Of a stretch of 64,000 nt of DNA, positions 34,613 to 46,072 are shown in pieces. Location of the stretch: positions 35,810,194 through 35,874,193 of the forward strand of contig CP136069.1 in NCBI GenBank assembly GCA_032622095.1, written 5' to 3'. Origin of the DNA: Siphonodentalium dalli. Lineage: Eukaryota > Mollusca > Scaphopoda > Gadilida > Siphonodentaliidae. Numbering within the stretch: position 1 is the stretch's first letter; every line of letters starts with the position of its first letter. The notes under the pieces were generated by a model. It saw only the letters and a list, made by a program, of their open reading frames with translations, ran no database searches and had not been told where the DNA came from. The position numbers and the translations under genes are program-made.

Positions 34613-36110
34613 ATGAGCAGGGGTTGGGAGTTGGATAATTGGGGCGGGGCAGGCTGTTTGACGCCCCATAAAATGCCCAGTATTTTTGAAAGCGACTGTA
34701 CTTTGCATATGCACGGGCAAAATCCCTTTAACGTTTTGGACACTTTTATCGTATCAATGTGCAAGCAGGCATGTTTCGCGATAGGACGGCACATTCGGTC
34801 GCAGGCCGGACCTCACTGTTTGGCTAATGAGCAGGGGTTGGGAGTTGGATAATTGGAGTGGGGCAGGCTGTTTGAGGCCCCATAAAATGCCCAGTATTTT
34901 TGAAAGCGACTGTACATTGCATCTGCACGGGCAAAATCCATTTAACGTTTTGGACACTTTTATCGTATCAATGTGCAAGCAGGCATGTTTCGCGATAGGA
35001 CGGCACATTCGGTCGCAGGCCGGTCCTCACTGTTTGGCTAATGAGCAGGGGTTGGGAGTTGGATAATTGGGGTGGGGCAGGCTGTTTGAGGCCCCATAAA
35101 ATGCCCAGTATTTTTGAAAGCGACTGTACATTGCATCTGCACGGGCAAAATCCATTTAACGTTTTGGACACTTTTATCGTATCAATGTGCAAGCAGGCAT
35201 GTTTCGCGATAGAATGGCACATTCTGTCGCAGGCCGGACCTCACGGTTTGGCTAATGAGCAGGGGTTGGGAGTTGGATAATTGGGGTGGGGCAGGCTATT
35301 TGAGGCCCCATAAAATGCCTAGTATTTTTGAAAGCGACTGTACTTTGCATCTGCACGGGCAAAATCCCTTTAACGTTTTGGACACTTGTATCGTATCAAT
35401 GTGCAAGCAGGCATGTTTCGCGATAGGACGGCATATTCGGTCGCAGGCCGGACCTCACGGTTTGGCTAATGAGCAGGGGTTGGGAGTTGGATAATTGGGG
35501 TAGGGCAGGCTGTTTGAGGCCCCATAAAATGCCCAGTATTTTTGAAAGCGACTGTACATTGCATCTGCACGGGCAAAATCCCTTTAACGTTTTGGACACT
35601 TTTATCGTATCAATGTGCAAGCAGGCATGTTTCGCGATAGGATGGCACATTCGGTCGCAGGCCGGACCTCACGGTTTGGCTAATGAGCAGGGGTTGGGAG
35701 TTGGATAATTGGGGTGGGGCAGGCTGTTTGAGGCCCCATAAAATGCCCAGTATTTTTGAAAGCGACTGTACATTGCATCTGCACGGGCAAAATCCCTTTA
35801 ACGTTTTGGACACTTTTATCGTATCAATGTGCAAGCAGGCATGTTTCGCGATAAGACGGCACATTCGGTCGCAGGCCGGACCTCACTGTTTGGCTAATGA
35901 GCAGGGGTTGGGAGTTGGATAATTGGGGTGGGGCAGGCTGTTTGAGGCCCCATAAAATGCCCAGTATTTTTGAAAGCGACTGTACATTGCATCTGCACGG
36001 GCAAAATCCCTTTAACGTTTTGGACACTTTTATCGTATCAATGTGCAAGCAGGCATGTTTCGCGATAGGATGGCACATTCGGTCGCAGGCCGGACCTCAC
36101 GGTTTGGCTA
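34613..36110. repeat. 7-monomer derivative, 1,498 bp
   Basis: Monomers 34613 to 35683 match the first six types of the 13-mer. The seventh (35897) resembles the GGATGGTAC type but reads GGATGGCAC and is followed directly by the first type at 36111. Six monomers of the 13-mer (2,784 - 1,498 = 1,286 bp) are absent. The GGATGGCAC end is shared with the CAACCAGGC monomer that normally closes the unit, so a hybrid origin is likely, although a point change would also fit. Confidence 0.8.
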
Positions 36111-38893
36111 ATGAGCAGGGGTTGGGAGTTGGATAATTGGGGCGGGGCAGGCTGTTTGACGCCCCATAAAATGCCCAGTATTTTTGAAAGCGACTGTACT
36201 TTGCATATGCACGGGCAAAATCCCTTTAACGTTTTGGACACTTTTATCGTATCAATGTGCAAGCAGGCATGTTTCGCGATAGGACGGCACATTCGGTCGC
36301 AGGCCGGACCTCACTGTTTGGCTAATGAGCAGGGGTTGGGAGTTGGATAATTGGAGTGGGGCAGGCTGTTTGAGGCCCCATAAAATGCCCAGTATTTTTG
36401 AAAGCGACTGTACATTGCATCTGCACGGGCAAAATCCATTTAACGTTTTGGACACTTTTATCGTATCAATGTGCAAGCAGGCATGTTTCGCGATAGGACG
36501 GCACATTCGGTCGCAGGCCGGTCCTCACTGTTTGGCTAATGAGCAGGGGTTGGGAGTTGGATAATTGGGGTGGGGCAGGCTGTTTGAGGCCCCATAAAAT
36601 GCCCAGTATTTTTGAAAGCGACTGTACATTGCATCTGCACGGGCAAAATCCATTTAACGTTTTGGACACTTTTATCGTATCAATGTGCAAGCAGGCATGT
36701 TTCGCGATAGAATGGCACATTCTGTCGCAGGCCGGACCTCACGGTTTGGCTAATGAGCAGGGGTTGGGAGTTGGATAATTGGGGTGGGGCAGGCTATTTG
36801 AGGCCCCATAAAATGCCTAGTATTTTTGAAAGCGACTGTACTTTGCATCTGCACGGGCAAAATCCCTTTAACGTTTTGGACACTTGTATCGTATCAATGT
36901 GCAAGCAGGCATGTTTCGCGATAGGACGGCATATTCGGTCGCAGGCCGGACCTCACGGTTTGGCTAATGAGCAGGGGTTGGGAGTTGGATAATTGGGGTA
37001 GGGCAGGCTGTTTGAGGCCCCATAAAATGCCCAGTATTTTTGAAAGCGACTGTACATTGCATCTGCACGGGCAAAATCCCTTTAACGTTTTGGACACTTT
37101 TATCGTATCAATGTGCAAGCAGGCATGTTTCGCGATAGGATGGCACATTCGGTCGCAGGCCGGACCTCACGGTTTGGCTAATGAGCAGGGGTTGGGAGTT
37201 GGATAATTGGGGTGGGGCAGGCTGTTTGAGGCCCCATAAAATGCCCAGTATTTTTGAAAGCGACTGTACATTGCATCTGCACGGGCAAAATCCCTTTAAC
37301 GTTTTGGACACTTTTATCGTATCAATGTGCAAGCAGGCATGTTTCGCGATAAGACGGCACATTCGGTCGCAGGCCGGACCTCACTGTTTGGCTAATGAGC
37401 AGGGGTTGGGAGTTGGATAATTGGGGTGGGGCAGGCTGTTTGAGGCCCCATAAAATGCCCAGTATTTTTGAAAGCGACTGTACATTGCATCTGCACGGGC
37501 AAAATCCCTTTAACGTTTTGGACACTTTTATCGTATCAATGTGCAAGCAGGCATGTTTCGCGATAGGATGGTACATTCGGTCGCAGGCCGGACCTCACGG
37601 TTTGGCTAATGAGCAGGGGTTGGGAGTTGGATAATTGGGGTGGGGCAGGCTGTTTGAGGCCCCATAACATGCCCAGTATTTTTGAAAGCGACTGTACTTT
37701 GTATCTGCACGGGCAAAATCCCTTTAACGTTTTGGACACTTTTATCGTATCAATGTGCAAGCAGGCATGTTTCGCGATAGGACGGCACATTCGGTCGCAG
37801 GCCGGACCTCACGGTTTGGCTAATGAGCAGGGGTTGGGAGTTGGATAATTGGGGTGGGGCAGGCTGTTTGAGGCCCCATAAAATGCCTAGTATTTTTGAA
37901 AGCGACTGTACTTTGCATCTGCACGGGCAAAATCCCTTTAACGATTTTGACACTTTTATCGTATCAATGTGCAAGCAGGCATGTTTCGCGATAGGACGGC
38001 ACATTCGGTCGCAGGCCGAACCTCACGGTTTGGCTAATGAGCAGGGGTTGGGAGTTGGATAATTGGGGTGGGCCAGGCTGTTTTAAGGCCCCATAAAATG
38101 CCCAGTATTTTTGAAAGCGACTGTACTTTGCATCTGCACGGGCAAAATCCCTTTAACGTTTTGGACACTTGTATCGTATCAATGTGCAAGCAGGCATGTT
38201 TCGCGATAGGACGGCACATTCGGTCGCAGGCCGGACCTCACGGTTTGGCTAATGAGCAGGGGTTGGGTGTTGGATAATTGGGGTGGGGCAGGCTGTTTGA
38301 GGCCCCATAAAATGCCCAGTATTTTTGAAAGTGACTGTACTTTGCATCTGCACGGGCAAAATCCCATTAACGTTTTGGACACTTTTATCGTATCAATGTG
38401 CAAGCAGGCATGTTTCGCGATAGGACGGCACATTCTGTCGCAAGCCGGACCTCACTGTTTGGCTAATGAGCAGGGGTTGGGAGTTGGATAATTGGGGTGG
38501 GGCAGGCTGTTTGAGGCCCCATAAAATGCCCAGTATTTTTGAAAGCGACTGTACTTTGCATCTGCACGGGCAAAATCCCTTTAACGTTTTGGACACTTGT
38601 ATCGTATCAATGTGCAAGCAGGCATGTTTCGCGATAGGACGGCACATTCGGTCGCAGGCCGGACCTCACGGTTTGGCTAATGAGCAGGGGTTGGGAGTTG
38701 GATAATTGGGGTAGGGCAGGCTGTTTGAGGCCCCATAAAATGCCCAGTATTTTTTAAAGCGACTGTACATTGCATCTGCACGGGCAAAATCCCTTTAACG
38801 TTTTGGACACTTGTATCGTATCAATGTGCAACCAGGCATGTTTCGCGATAGGATGGCACATTCGGTCGCAGGCCGGACCTCACGGTTTGGCTA
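36111..38893. repeat. 13-monomer HOR, 2,783 bp (copy 2)
   Basis: Monomers 36111 to 38037 match 31829 to 33755 at an offset of 4,282 bp (2,784 + 1,498). The last three differ: 38252 keeps GGTGTTGG and CCCATTAACG but ends with the ATTCTGTCGCAAGCC and ACTGTTTGG alleles, 38466 is a CACTTGTATC monomer without the extra T, and 38680 has CAGTATTTTTTAAAGC. The loss of one 215-bp monomer explains 2,783 instead of 2,784 bp. Confidence 0.84.
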
Positions 38894-41463
38894 ATGAGCA
38901 GGGGTTGGGAGTTGGATAATTGGGGCGGGGCAGGCTGTTTGACGCCCCATAAAATGCCCAGTATTTTTGAAAGCGACTGTACTTTGCATATGCACGGGCA
39001 AAATCCCTTTAACGTTTTGGACACTTTTATCGTATCAATGTGCAAGCAGGCATGTTTCGCGATAGGACGGCACATTCGGTCGCAGGCCGGACCTCACTGT
39101 TTGGCTAATGAGCAGGGGTTGGGAGTTGGATAATTGGAGTGGGGCAGGCTGTTTGAGGCCCCATAAAATGCCCAGTATTTTTGAAAGCGACTGTACATTG
39201 CATCTGCACGGGCAAAATCCATTTAACGTTTTGGACACTTTTATCGTATCAATGTGCAAGCAGGCATGTTTCGCGATAGGACGGCACATTCGGTCGCAGG
39301 CCGGTCCTCACTGTTTGGCTAATGAGCAGGGGTTGGGAGTTGGATAATTGGGGTGGGGCAGGCTGTTTGAGGCCCCATAAAATGCCCAGTATTTTTGAAA
39401 GCGACTGTACATTGCATCTGCACGGGCAAAATCCATTTAACGTTTTGGACACTTTTATCGTATCAATGTGCAAGCAGGCATGTTTCGCGATAGGATGGCA
39501 CATTCTGTCGCAGGCCGGACCTCACGGTTTGGCTAATGAGCAGGGGTTGGGAGTTGGATAATTGGGGTGGGGCAGGCTATTTGAGGCCCCATAAAATGCC
39601 TAGTATTTTTGAAAGCGACTGTACTTTGCATCTGCACGGGCAAAATCCCTTTAACGTTTTTGACACTTTTATCGTATCAATGTGCAAGCAGGCATGTTTC
39701 GTGATAGGACGGCACATTCGGTCGCAGGCCGAACCTCACGGTTTGGCTAATGAGCAGGGGTTGGGAGTTGGATAATTGGGATGGGGCAGTCTGTTTTGAT
39801 GCCCCATAAAATGCCCAGTATTTTTGAAAGCGACTGTACTTTGCATCTGCACGGGCAAAATCCCTTTAACGTTTTGGACACTTGTATCGTATCAATGTGC
39901 AAGCAGGCATGTTTCGCGATAGGGCGGCATATTCGGTCGCAGGCCGGACCTCACGGTTTGGCTAATGAGCAGGGGTTGGGAGTTGGATAATTGGGGTAGG
40001 GCAGGCTGTTTGAGGCCCCATAAAATGCCCAGTATTTTTGAAAGCGACTGTACATTGCATCTGCACGGGCAAAATCCCTTTAACGTTTTGGACACTTTTA
40101 TCGTATCAATGTGCAAGCAGGCATGTTTCGCGATAGGATGGCACATTCGGTCGCAGGCCGGACCTCACGGTTTGGCTAATGAGCAGGGGTTGGGAGTTGG
40201 ATAATTGGGGTGGGGCAGGCTGTTTGAGGCCCCATAAAATGCCCAGTATTTTTGAAAGCGACTGTACATTGCATCTGCACGGGCAAAATCCCTTTAACGT
40301 TTTGGACACTTTTATCGTATCAATGTGCAAGCAGGCATGTTTCGCGATAAGACGGCACATTCGGTCGCAGGCCGGACCTCACTGTTTGGCTAATGAGCAG
40401 GGGTTGGGAGTTGGATAATTGGGGTGGGGCAGGCTGTTTGAGGCCCCATAAAATGCCCAGTATTTTTGAAAGCGACTGTACATTGCATCTGCACGGGCAA
40501 AATCCCTTTAACGTTTTGGACACTTTTATCGTATCAATGTGCAAGCAGGCATGTTTCGCGATAGGATGGTACATTCGGTCGCAGGCCGGACCTCACGGTT
40601 TGGCTAATGAGCAGGGGTTGGGAGTTGGATAATTGGGGTGGGGCAGGCTGTTTGAGGCCCCATAACATGCCCAGTATTTTTGAAAGCGACTGTACTTTGT
40701 ATCTGCACGGGCAAAATCCCTTTAACGTTTTGGACACTTTTATCGTATCAATGTGCAAGCAGGCATGTTTCGCGATAGGACGGCACATTCGGTCGCAGGC
40801 CGGACCTCACGGTTTGGCTAATGAGCAGGGGTTGGGAGTTGGATAATTGGGGTGGGGCAGGCTGTTTGAGGCCCCATAAAATGCCTAGTATTTTTGAAAG
40901 CGACTGTACTTTGCATCTGCACGGGCAAAATCCCTTTAATTATTTTGACACTTTTATCGTATCAATGTGCAAGCAGGCATGTTTCGCGATAGGACGGCAC
41001 ATTCGGTCGCAGGCCGAACCTCACGGTTTGGCTAATGAGCAGGGGTTGGGAGTTGGATAATTGGGGTGGGCCAGGCTGTTTTAAGGCCCCATAAAATGCC
41101 CAGTATTTTTGAAAGCGACTGTACTTTGCATCTGCACGGGCAAAATCCCTTTAACGTTTTGGACACTTGTATCGTATCAATGTGCAAGCAGGCATGTTTC
41201 GCGATAGGACGGCGCATTCGGTCGCAGGCCGGACCTCACGGTTTGGCTAATGAGCAGGGGTTGGGAGTTGGATAATTGGGGTGGGGCAGGCTGTTTGAGG
41301 CCCCATAAAATGCCCAGTATTTTTGAAAGTGACTGTACTTTGCATCTGCACGGGCAAAATCCCATTAACGTTTTGGACACTTTTATCGTATCAATGTGCA
41401 AGCAGGCATGTTTCGCGATAGGACGGCACATTCTGTCGCAAGCCGGACCTCACTGTTTGGCTA
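38894..41463. repeat. 12-monomer HOR variant, 2,570 bp
   Basis: The order is the first three types (38894, 39108, 39322), then CGTTTTTGAC with TTTCGTGATAGG (39536) and GGGATGGGG plus T with GCAGTCTG and GATGCCCC (39750). It then rejoins the series at GGGGTAGGGC (39965) and continues through 40179, 40393, 40607, 40821 (TTTAATTATTTTGAC), 41035 (GGCGCATTC) and 41250. It is therefore a 13-mer relative in which other monomers replace the GGCATATTC type and the tail is shortened. Equivalent monomers in copy 2 are 2,998 bp away for the right half. Confidence 0.8.
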
Positions 41464-43602
41464 ATGAGCAGGGGTTGGGAGTTGGATAATTGGGGTGGGG
41501 CAGGCTGTTTGAGGCCCCATAAAATGCCCAGTATTTTTGAAAGCGACTGTACTTTGCATCTGCACGGGCAAAATCCCTTTAAAGTTTTGGACACTTTTAT
41601 CGTATCAATGTGCAAGCAGGCATGTTTCGCGATAGGACGGCACATTCGGTCGCAGGCCGGACCTCACGGTTTGGCTAATGAGCAGGGGTTGGGAGTTGGA
41701 TAATTGGGGTGGGGCAGGCTGTTTGAGGCCCCATAAAATGCCCAGTATTTTTGAAAGCGACTGTACTTTGCATATGCACAGGCAAAATCCCTTTAACGTT
41801 TTGGACACTTTTATCGTATCAATGTGCAAGCAGGCATGTTTCGCAATATGACGGCACATTCGGTCGCAGGCGGACCTCACGGTTTGGCTAATGAGCAGGG
41901 GTTGGGAGTTGGATAATTGGGGTGGGGCAGGCTGTTTAAGGCCCATAAAATGCCCAGTATTTTTGAAAGCGACTGTACTTTGCATCTGCACGGGCAAAAT
42001 CCCTTTAACGTTTTGGACACTTTTATCGTATCAATGTGCAAGCAGGCATGTTTCGCGATGGGACGGCACATTCTGTCGCAGGCCGTACCTCACGGTTTGG
42101 CTAATGAGCAGGGGTTGGGAGTTGTATAATTGGGATGGGGCAGGCTGTTTGAGGTCCCATAAAATGCCCAGTATTTTTGAAAGCGACTGTACTTTGCATC
42201 TGCACGGGCAAAATCCCTTTAAGGTTTTGGACACTTTTGTCGTATCAATGTGCATGCAGGCATATTTCGCGATAGGACGGCACATTCGGTCGCAGGCCGG
42301 ACCTCACGGTTTGGCTAATGAGCAGGGGTTGGGAGTTGGATAATTGGGGTGGGGCAGGCTGTTTGAGGCATCATAAAATGCCCAGTATTTTTGAAAGCGA
42401 CTGTACTTTGCATCTGCACGGGCAAAATCCCTTTAACGTTTTGGACACTTTTATCGTATCAATGTGCAAGCAGGCATGTTTCGCGATAGGACGGCACATT
42501 CGGTCGCAGGCCGGACCTCACTGTTTGGCTAATGAGCAGGGGTTGGGAGTTGGATAATTGGGGTGGGGCAGGCTGTTTGAGGCCCCATAAAATGCCCAGT
42601 ATTTTTGAAAGCGACTGTATATTGCATCTGCACGGGCAAAATCCATTTAACGTTTTGGACACTTTTATCGTATCAATGTGCAAGCAGGCATGTTTCGCGA
42701 TAGGATGGCACATTCTGTCGCAGGCCGGACCTCACGGTTTGGCTAATGAGCAGGGGTTGGGAGTTGGATAATTGGGGTGGGGCAGGCTATTTGAGGCCCC
42801 ATAAAATGCCTAGTATTTTTGAAAGCGACTGTACTTTGCATCTGCACGGGCAAAATCCCTTTAACGTTTTTGACACTTTTATCGTATCAATGTGCAAGCA
42901 GGCATGTTTCGCGATAGGACGGCATTTTCGGTCGCAGGCCGAACCTCACGGTTTGGCTAATGAGCAGGGGTTGGGAGTTGGATAATTGGGGTGGGGCAGG
43001 CTGTTTTGAGGCCCCATAAAATGCCCAGTATTTTTGAAAGCGACTGTACTTTGCATCTGCACGGGCAAAATCCCTTTAACGTTTTGGACACTTGTATCGT
43101 ATCAATGTGCAAGCAGGCATGTTTCGCGATAGGACGGCATATTCGGTCGCAGGCCGGACCTCACGGTTTGGCTAATGAGCAGGGGTTGGGAGTTGGATAA
43201 TTGGGGTGGGGCAGGCTGTTTGAGGCCCCATAAAATGCCCAGTATTTTTGAAAGCGACTGTACATTGCATCTGCACGGGCAAAATCCCTTTAACGTTTTG
43301 GACACTTTTATCGTATCAATGTGCAAGCAGGCATGTTTCGCGATAGGATGGTACATTCGGTCGCAGGCCGGACCTCACGGTTTGGCTAATGAGCAGGGGT
43401 TGGGAGTTGGATAATTGGGGTGGGGCAGGCTGTTTGAGGCCCCATAACATGCCCAGTATTTTTGAAAGCGACTGTACTTTGCATCTGCACGGGCAAAATC
43501 CCTTTAACGTTTTGGACACGTTTATCGTATCAATGTGCAAGCAGGCATGTTTCGCGATAGGACGGCACATTCGGTCGCAGGCCGGACCTCACGGTTTGGC
43601 TA
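41464..43602. repeat. Mosaic segment between two HOR domains
   Basis: Monomers start at 41464, 41678, about 41891, about 42104, 42318, 42532, 42746, about 42960, 43175 and 43389. It contains a monomer with GCATATGCACAGG, GCAATATGACGG and GCAGGCGGACC (41678), one lacking a C (GGCCCATAAAA, 41891), one with GTTGTATAATTGGGATGG and CATGCAGGCATATTTCG (42104), and one with GAGGCATCAT (42318). The last two (43175, 43389) are the GGATGGTAC and CATAACATG types of the 13-mer. No long internal period was found. Confidence 0.7.
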
Positions 43603-46072
43603 ATGAGCAGGGGTTGGGAGTTGGATAATTGGGGTGGGGCAGGCTGTTTGAGGCCCCATAAAATGCCTAGTATTTTTGAAAGCGACTGTACTTTGCATCT
43701 GCACGGGCAAAATCCCTTTAACGATTTTGACACTTTTATCGTATCAATGTGCAAGCAGGCATGTTTCGCGATAGGACGGCACATTCGGTTGCAGGCCGAA
43801 CCTCACGGTTTGGCTAATGAGCAGGGGTTGGGAGTTGGATAATTGGGGTGGGCCAGGCTGTTTGAGGCCCCATAAAATGCCTAGTATTTTTGAAAGCGAC
43901 TGTACTTTGCATCTGCACGGGCAAAATCCCTTTAACGATTTTGACACTTTTATCGTATCAATGTGCAAGCAGGCATGTTTCGCGATAGGACGGCACATTC
44001 GGTTGCAGGCCGAACCTCACGGTTTGGCTAATGAGCAGGGGTTGGGAGTTGGATAATTGGGGTGGGCCAGGCTGTTTTAAGGCCCCATAAAATGCCCAGT
44101 ATTTTTGAAAGCGACTGTACTTTGCATCTGCACGGGCAAAATCCCTTTAACGTTTTGGACACTTGTATCGTATCAATGTGCAAGCAGGCATGTTTCGCGA
44201 TAGGACGGCACATTCGGTCGCAGGCCGGACCTCACGGTTTGGCTAATGAGCAGGGGTTGGGAGTTGGATAATTGGGGTGGGGCAGGCTGTTTGAGGCCCC
44301 ATAAAATGCCCAGTGTTTTTGAAAGCGACTGTACATTGCATCTGCACGGGCAAAATCCCTTTAACGTTTTGGACACTTTTATCGTATCAATGTGCAAGCA
44401 GGCATGTTTCGCGATAGGATGGCACATTCGGTCGCAGGCCGGACCTCACGGTTTGGCTAATGAGCAGGGGTTGGCAGTTGGATAATTGGGGTGGGGTAGG
44501 CTGTTTGAGGCCCCATAAAATGCCCAGTATTTTTGAAAGCGACTGTACTTTGCATCTGCCTGGGCAAAATCCATTTAACGTTTTGGACACTTTTATCGTA
44601 TCAATGTGCAAGTAGGCATGTTTCGCGATAGGACGGCACATTCGGTCGCAGGCCGGACCTCACGGTTTGGCTAATGAGCAGGGGTTGGGAGTTGGATAAT
44701 TGGGGTGGGGCAGGCTGTTTGAGGCCCATAAAATGCCCAGTATTTTTGAAAGCGACTGTAATTTGCATCTGCACGGGCAAAATCCCTTTAACGTTTTGGA
44801 CACTTTTATCGTATCAATGTGCAAGCAGGCATGTTTCGCGATAGGACGGCACATTCGGTCGCCGGCCGGACCTCACGGTTTGGCTAATGAGCAGGGGTTG
44901 GGAGTTGGATAATTGGGGTGGGGCAGGCTGGTTGAGGCCCCATAAAATGCCCAGTATTTTTGAAAGCGACTGTACTTTGCATCTGCACGGGTAAAATCCC
45001 TTTAACGTTTTGGACACTTTTATCGTATCAATGTGCAAGCAGGCATGTTTCGCGATAGGACGGCACATTCTGTCGCAGGTCGTACCTCACGGTTTGGCTA
45101 ATGAGCAGGGGTTGGGAGTTGTATAATTGGGATGGGGCAGGCTGTTTGAGGCCCCATAAAATGCCCAGTATTTTTGAAAGCGACTGTACTTTGCATCTGC
45201 ACGGGCAAAATCCCTTTAAGGTTTTGGACACTTTTGTTGGATAATTGGGGTGGGCCAGGCTGTTTTAAGGCCCCATAAAATGCCTAGTATTTTTGAAAGC
45301 GACTGTACTTTGCATCTGCACGGGCAAAATCCCTTTAACGTTTTTGACACTTTTATCGTATCAATGTGCAAGCAAGCATGTTTCGCGATAGGACATTCGG
45401 TCGCAGGCCGAACCTCACGGTTTGGCTAATGAGCAGGGGTTGGGAGTTGGATAATTGGGGTGGGGCAGGCTGTTTTGAGGCCCCATAAAATGCCCAGTAT
45501 TTTTGAAAGCGACTGTACTTTGCATCTGCACGGGCAAAATCCCTTTAACGATTTTGACACTTTTATCGTATCAATGTGCAAGCAGGCATGTTTCGCGATA
45601 GGACGGCACATTCGGTCGCAGGCCGAACCTCACGGTTTGGCTAATGAGCAGGGGTTGGGAGTTGGATAATTGGGGTGGGCCAGGCTGTTTTAAGGCCCCA
45701 TAGAATGCCCAGTATTTTTGAAAGCGACTGTACTTTGCATCTGCACGGGCAAAATCCCTTTAACGTTTTGGACACTTGTATCGTATCAATGTGCAAGCAG
45801 GCATGTTTCGCGATAGGACGGCACATTCGGTCGCAGGCCGGACCTCACGGTTTGGCTAATGAGCAGGGGTTGGGAGTTGGATAATTGGGGTGGGGCAGGC
45901 TGTTTGAGGCCCCGTAAAATGCCCAGTATTTTTGAAAGTGACTGTACTTTGCATCTGCACGGGCAAAATCCCATTAACGTTTTGGACACTTTTATCGTAT
46001 CAATGTGCAAGCAGGCATGTTTCGCGATAGGACGGCACATTCTGTCGCAAGCCGGACCTCACTGTTTGGCTA
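43603..46072. repeat. HOR, 2,470 bp (copy 1)
   Basis: The unit starts with two AACGATTTTGAC monomers having CGGTTGCAGG (43603, 43817) and a TGGGCCAGG/TTTTAAGG monomer (44031). It continues with CAGTGTTTTTG (44246), GGCAGTTGG with GGGGTAGGCTG (44460), GAGGCCCATAAAA with GTAATTTGC (44674) and GGCTGGTTGAGG with GGGTAAAATC (44887). The rest is the truncated monomer at 45101, a monomer with a 5-bp deletion, and monomers at 45431, 45645 (CCATAGAATG) and 45859 (CCCCGTAAAATG). Every type recurs in the next unit. Confidence 0.85.
45101..45430. repeat. Truncated monomer pair with 94-bp and 5-bp deletions (copy 1)
   Basis: In the junction CACTTTTGTTGGATAATTGG (about 45229-45248), sequence from the CTTTTGTCG region of one monomer runs straight into the GAGTTGGATAATTGG region of the next. 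The two anchors around it are 330 bp apart instead of 428. Allowing for one extra T and a 5-bp deletion (GATAGGACATTCGG near 45389), the main deletion is 94 bp. A short TTG overlap at the junction suggests microhomology. This is the largest sub-monomer deletion in the window. Confidence 0.88.
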
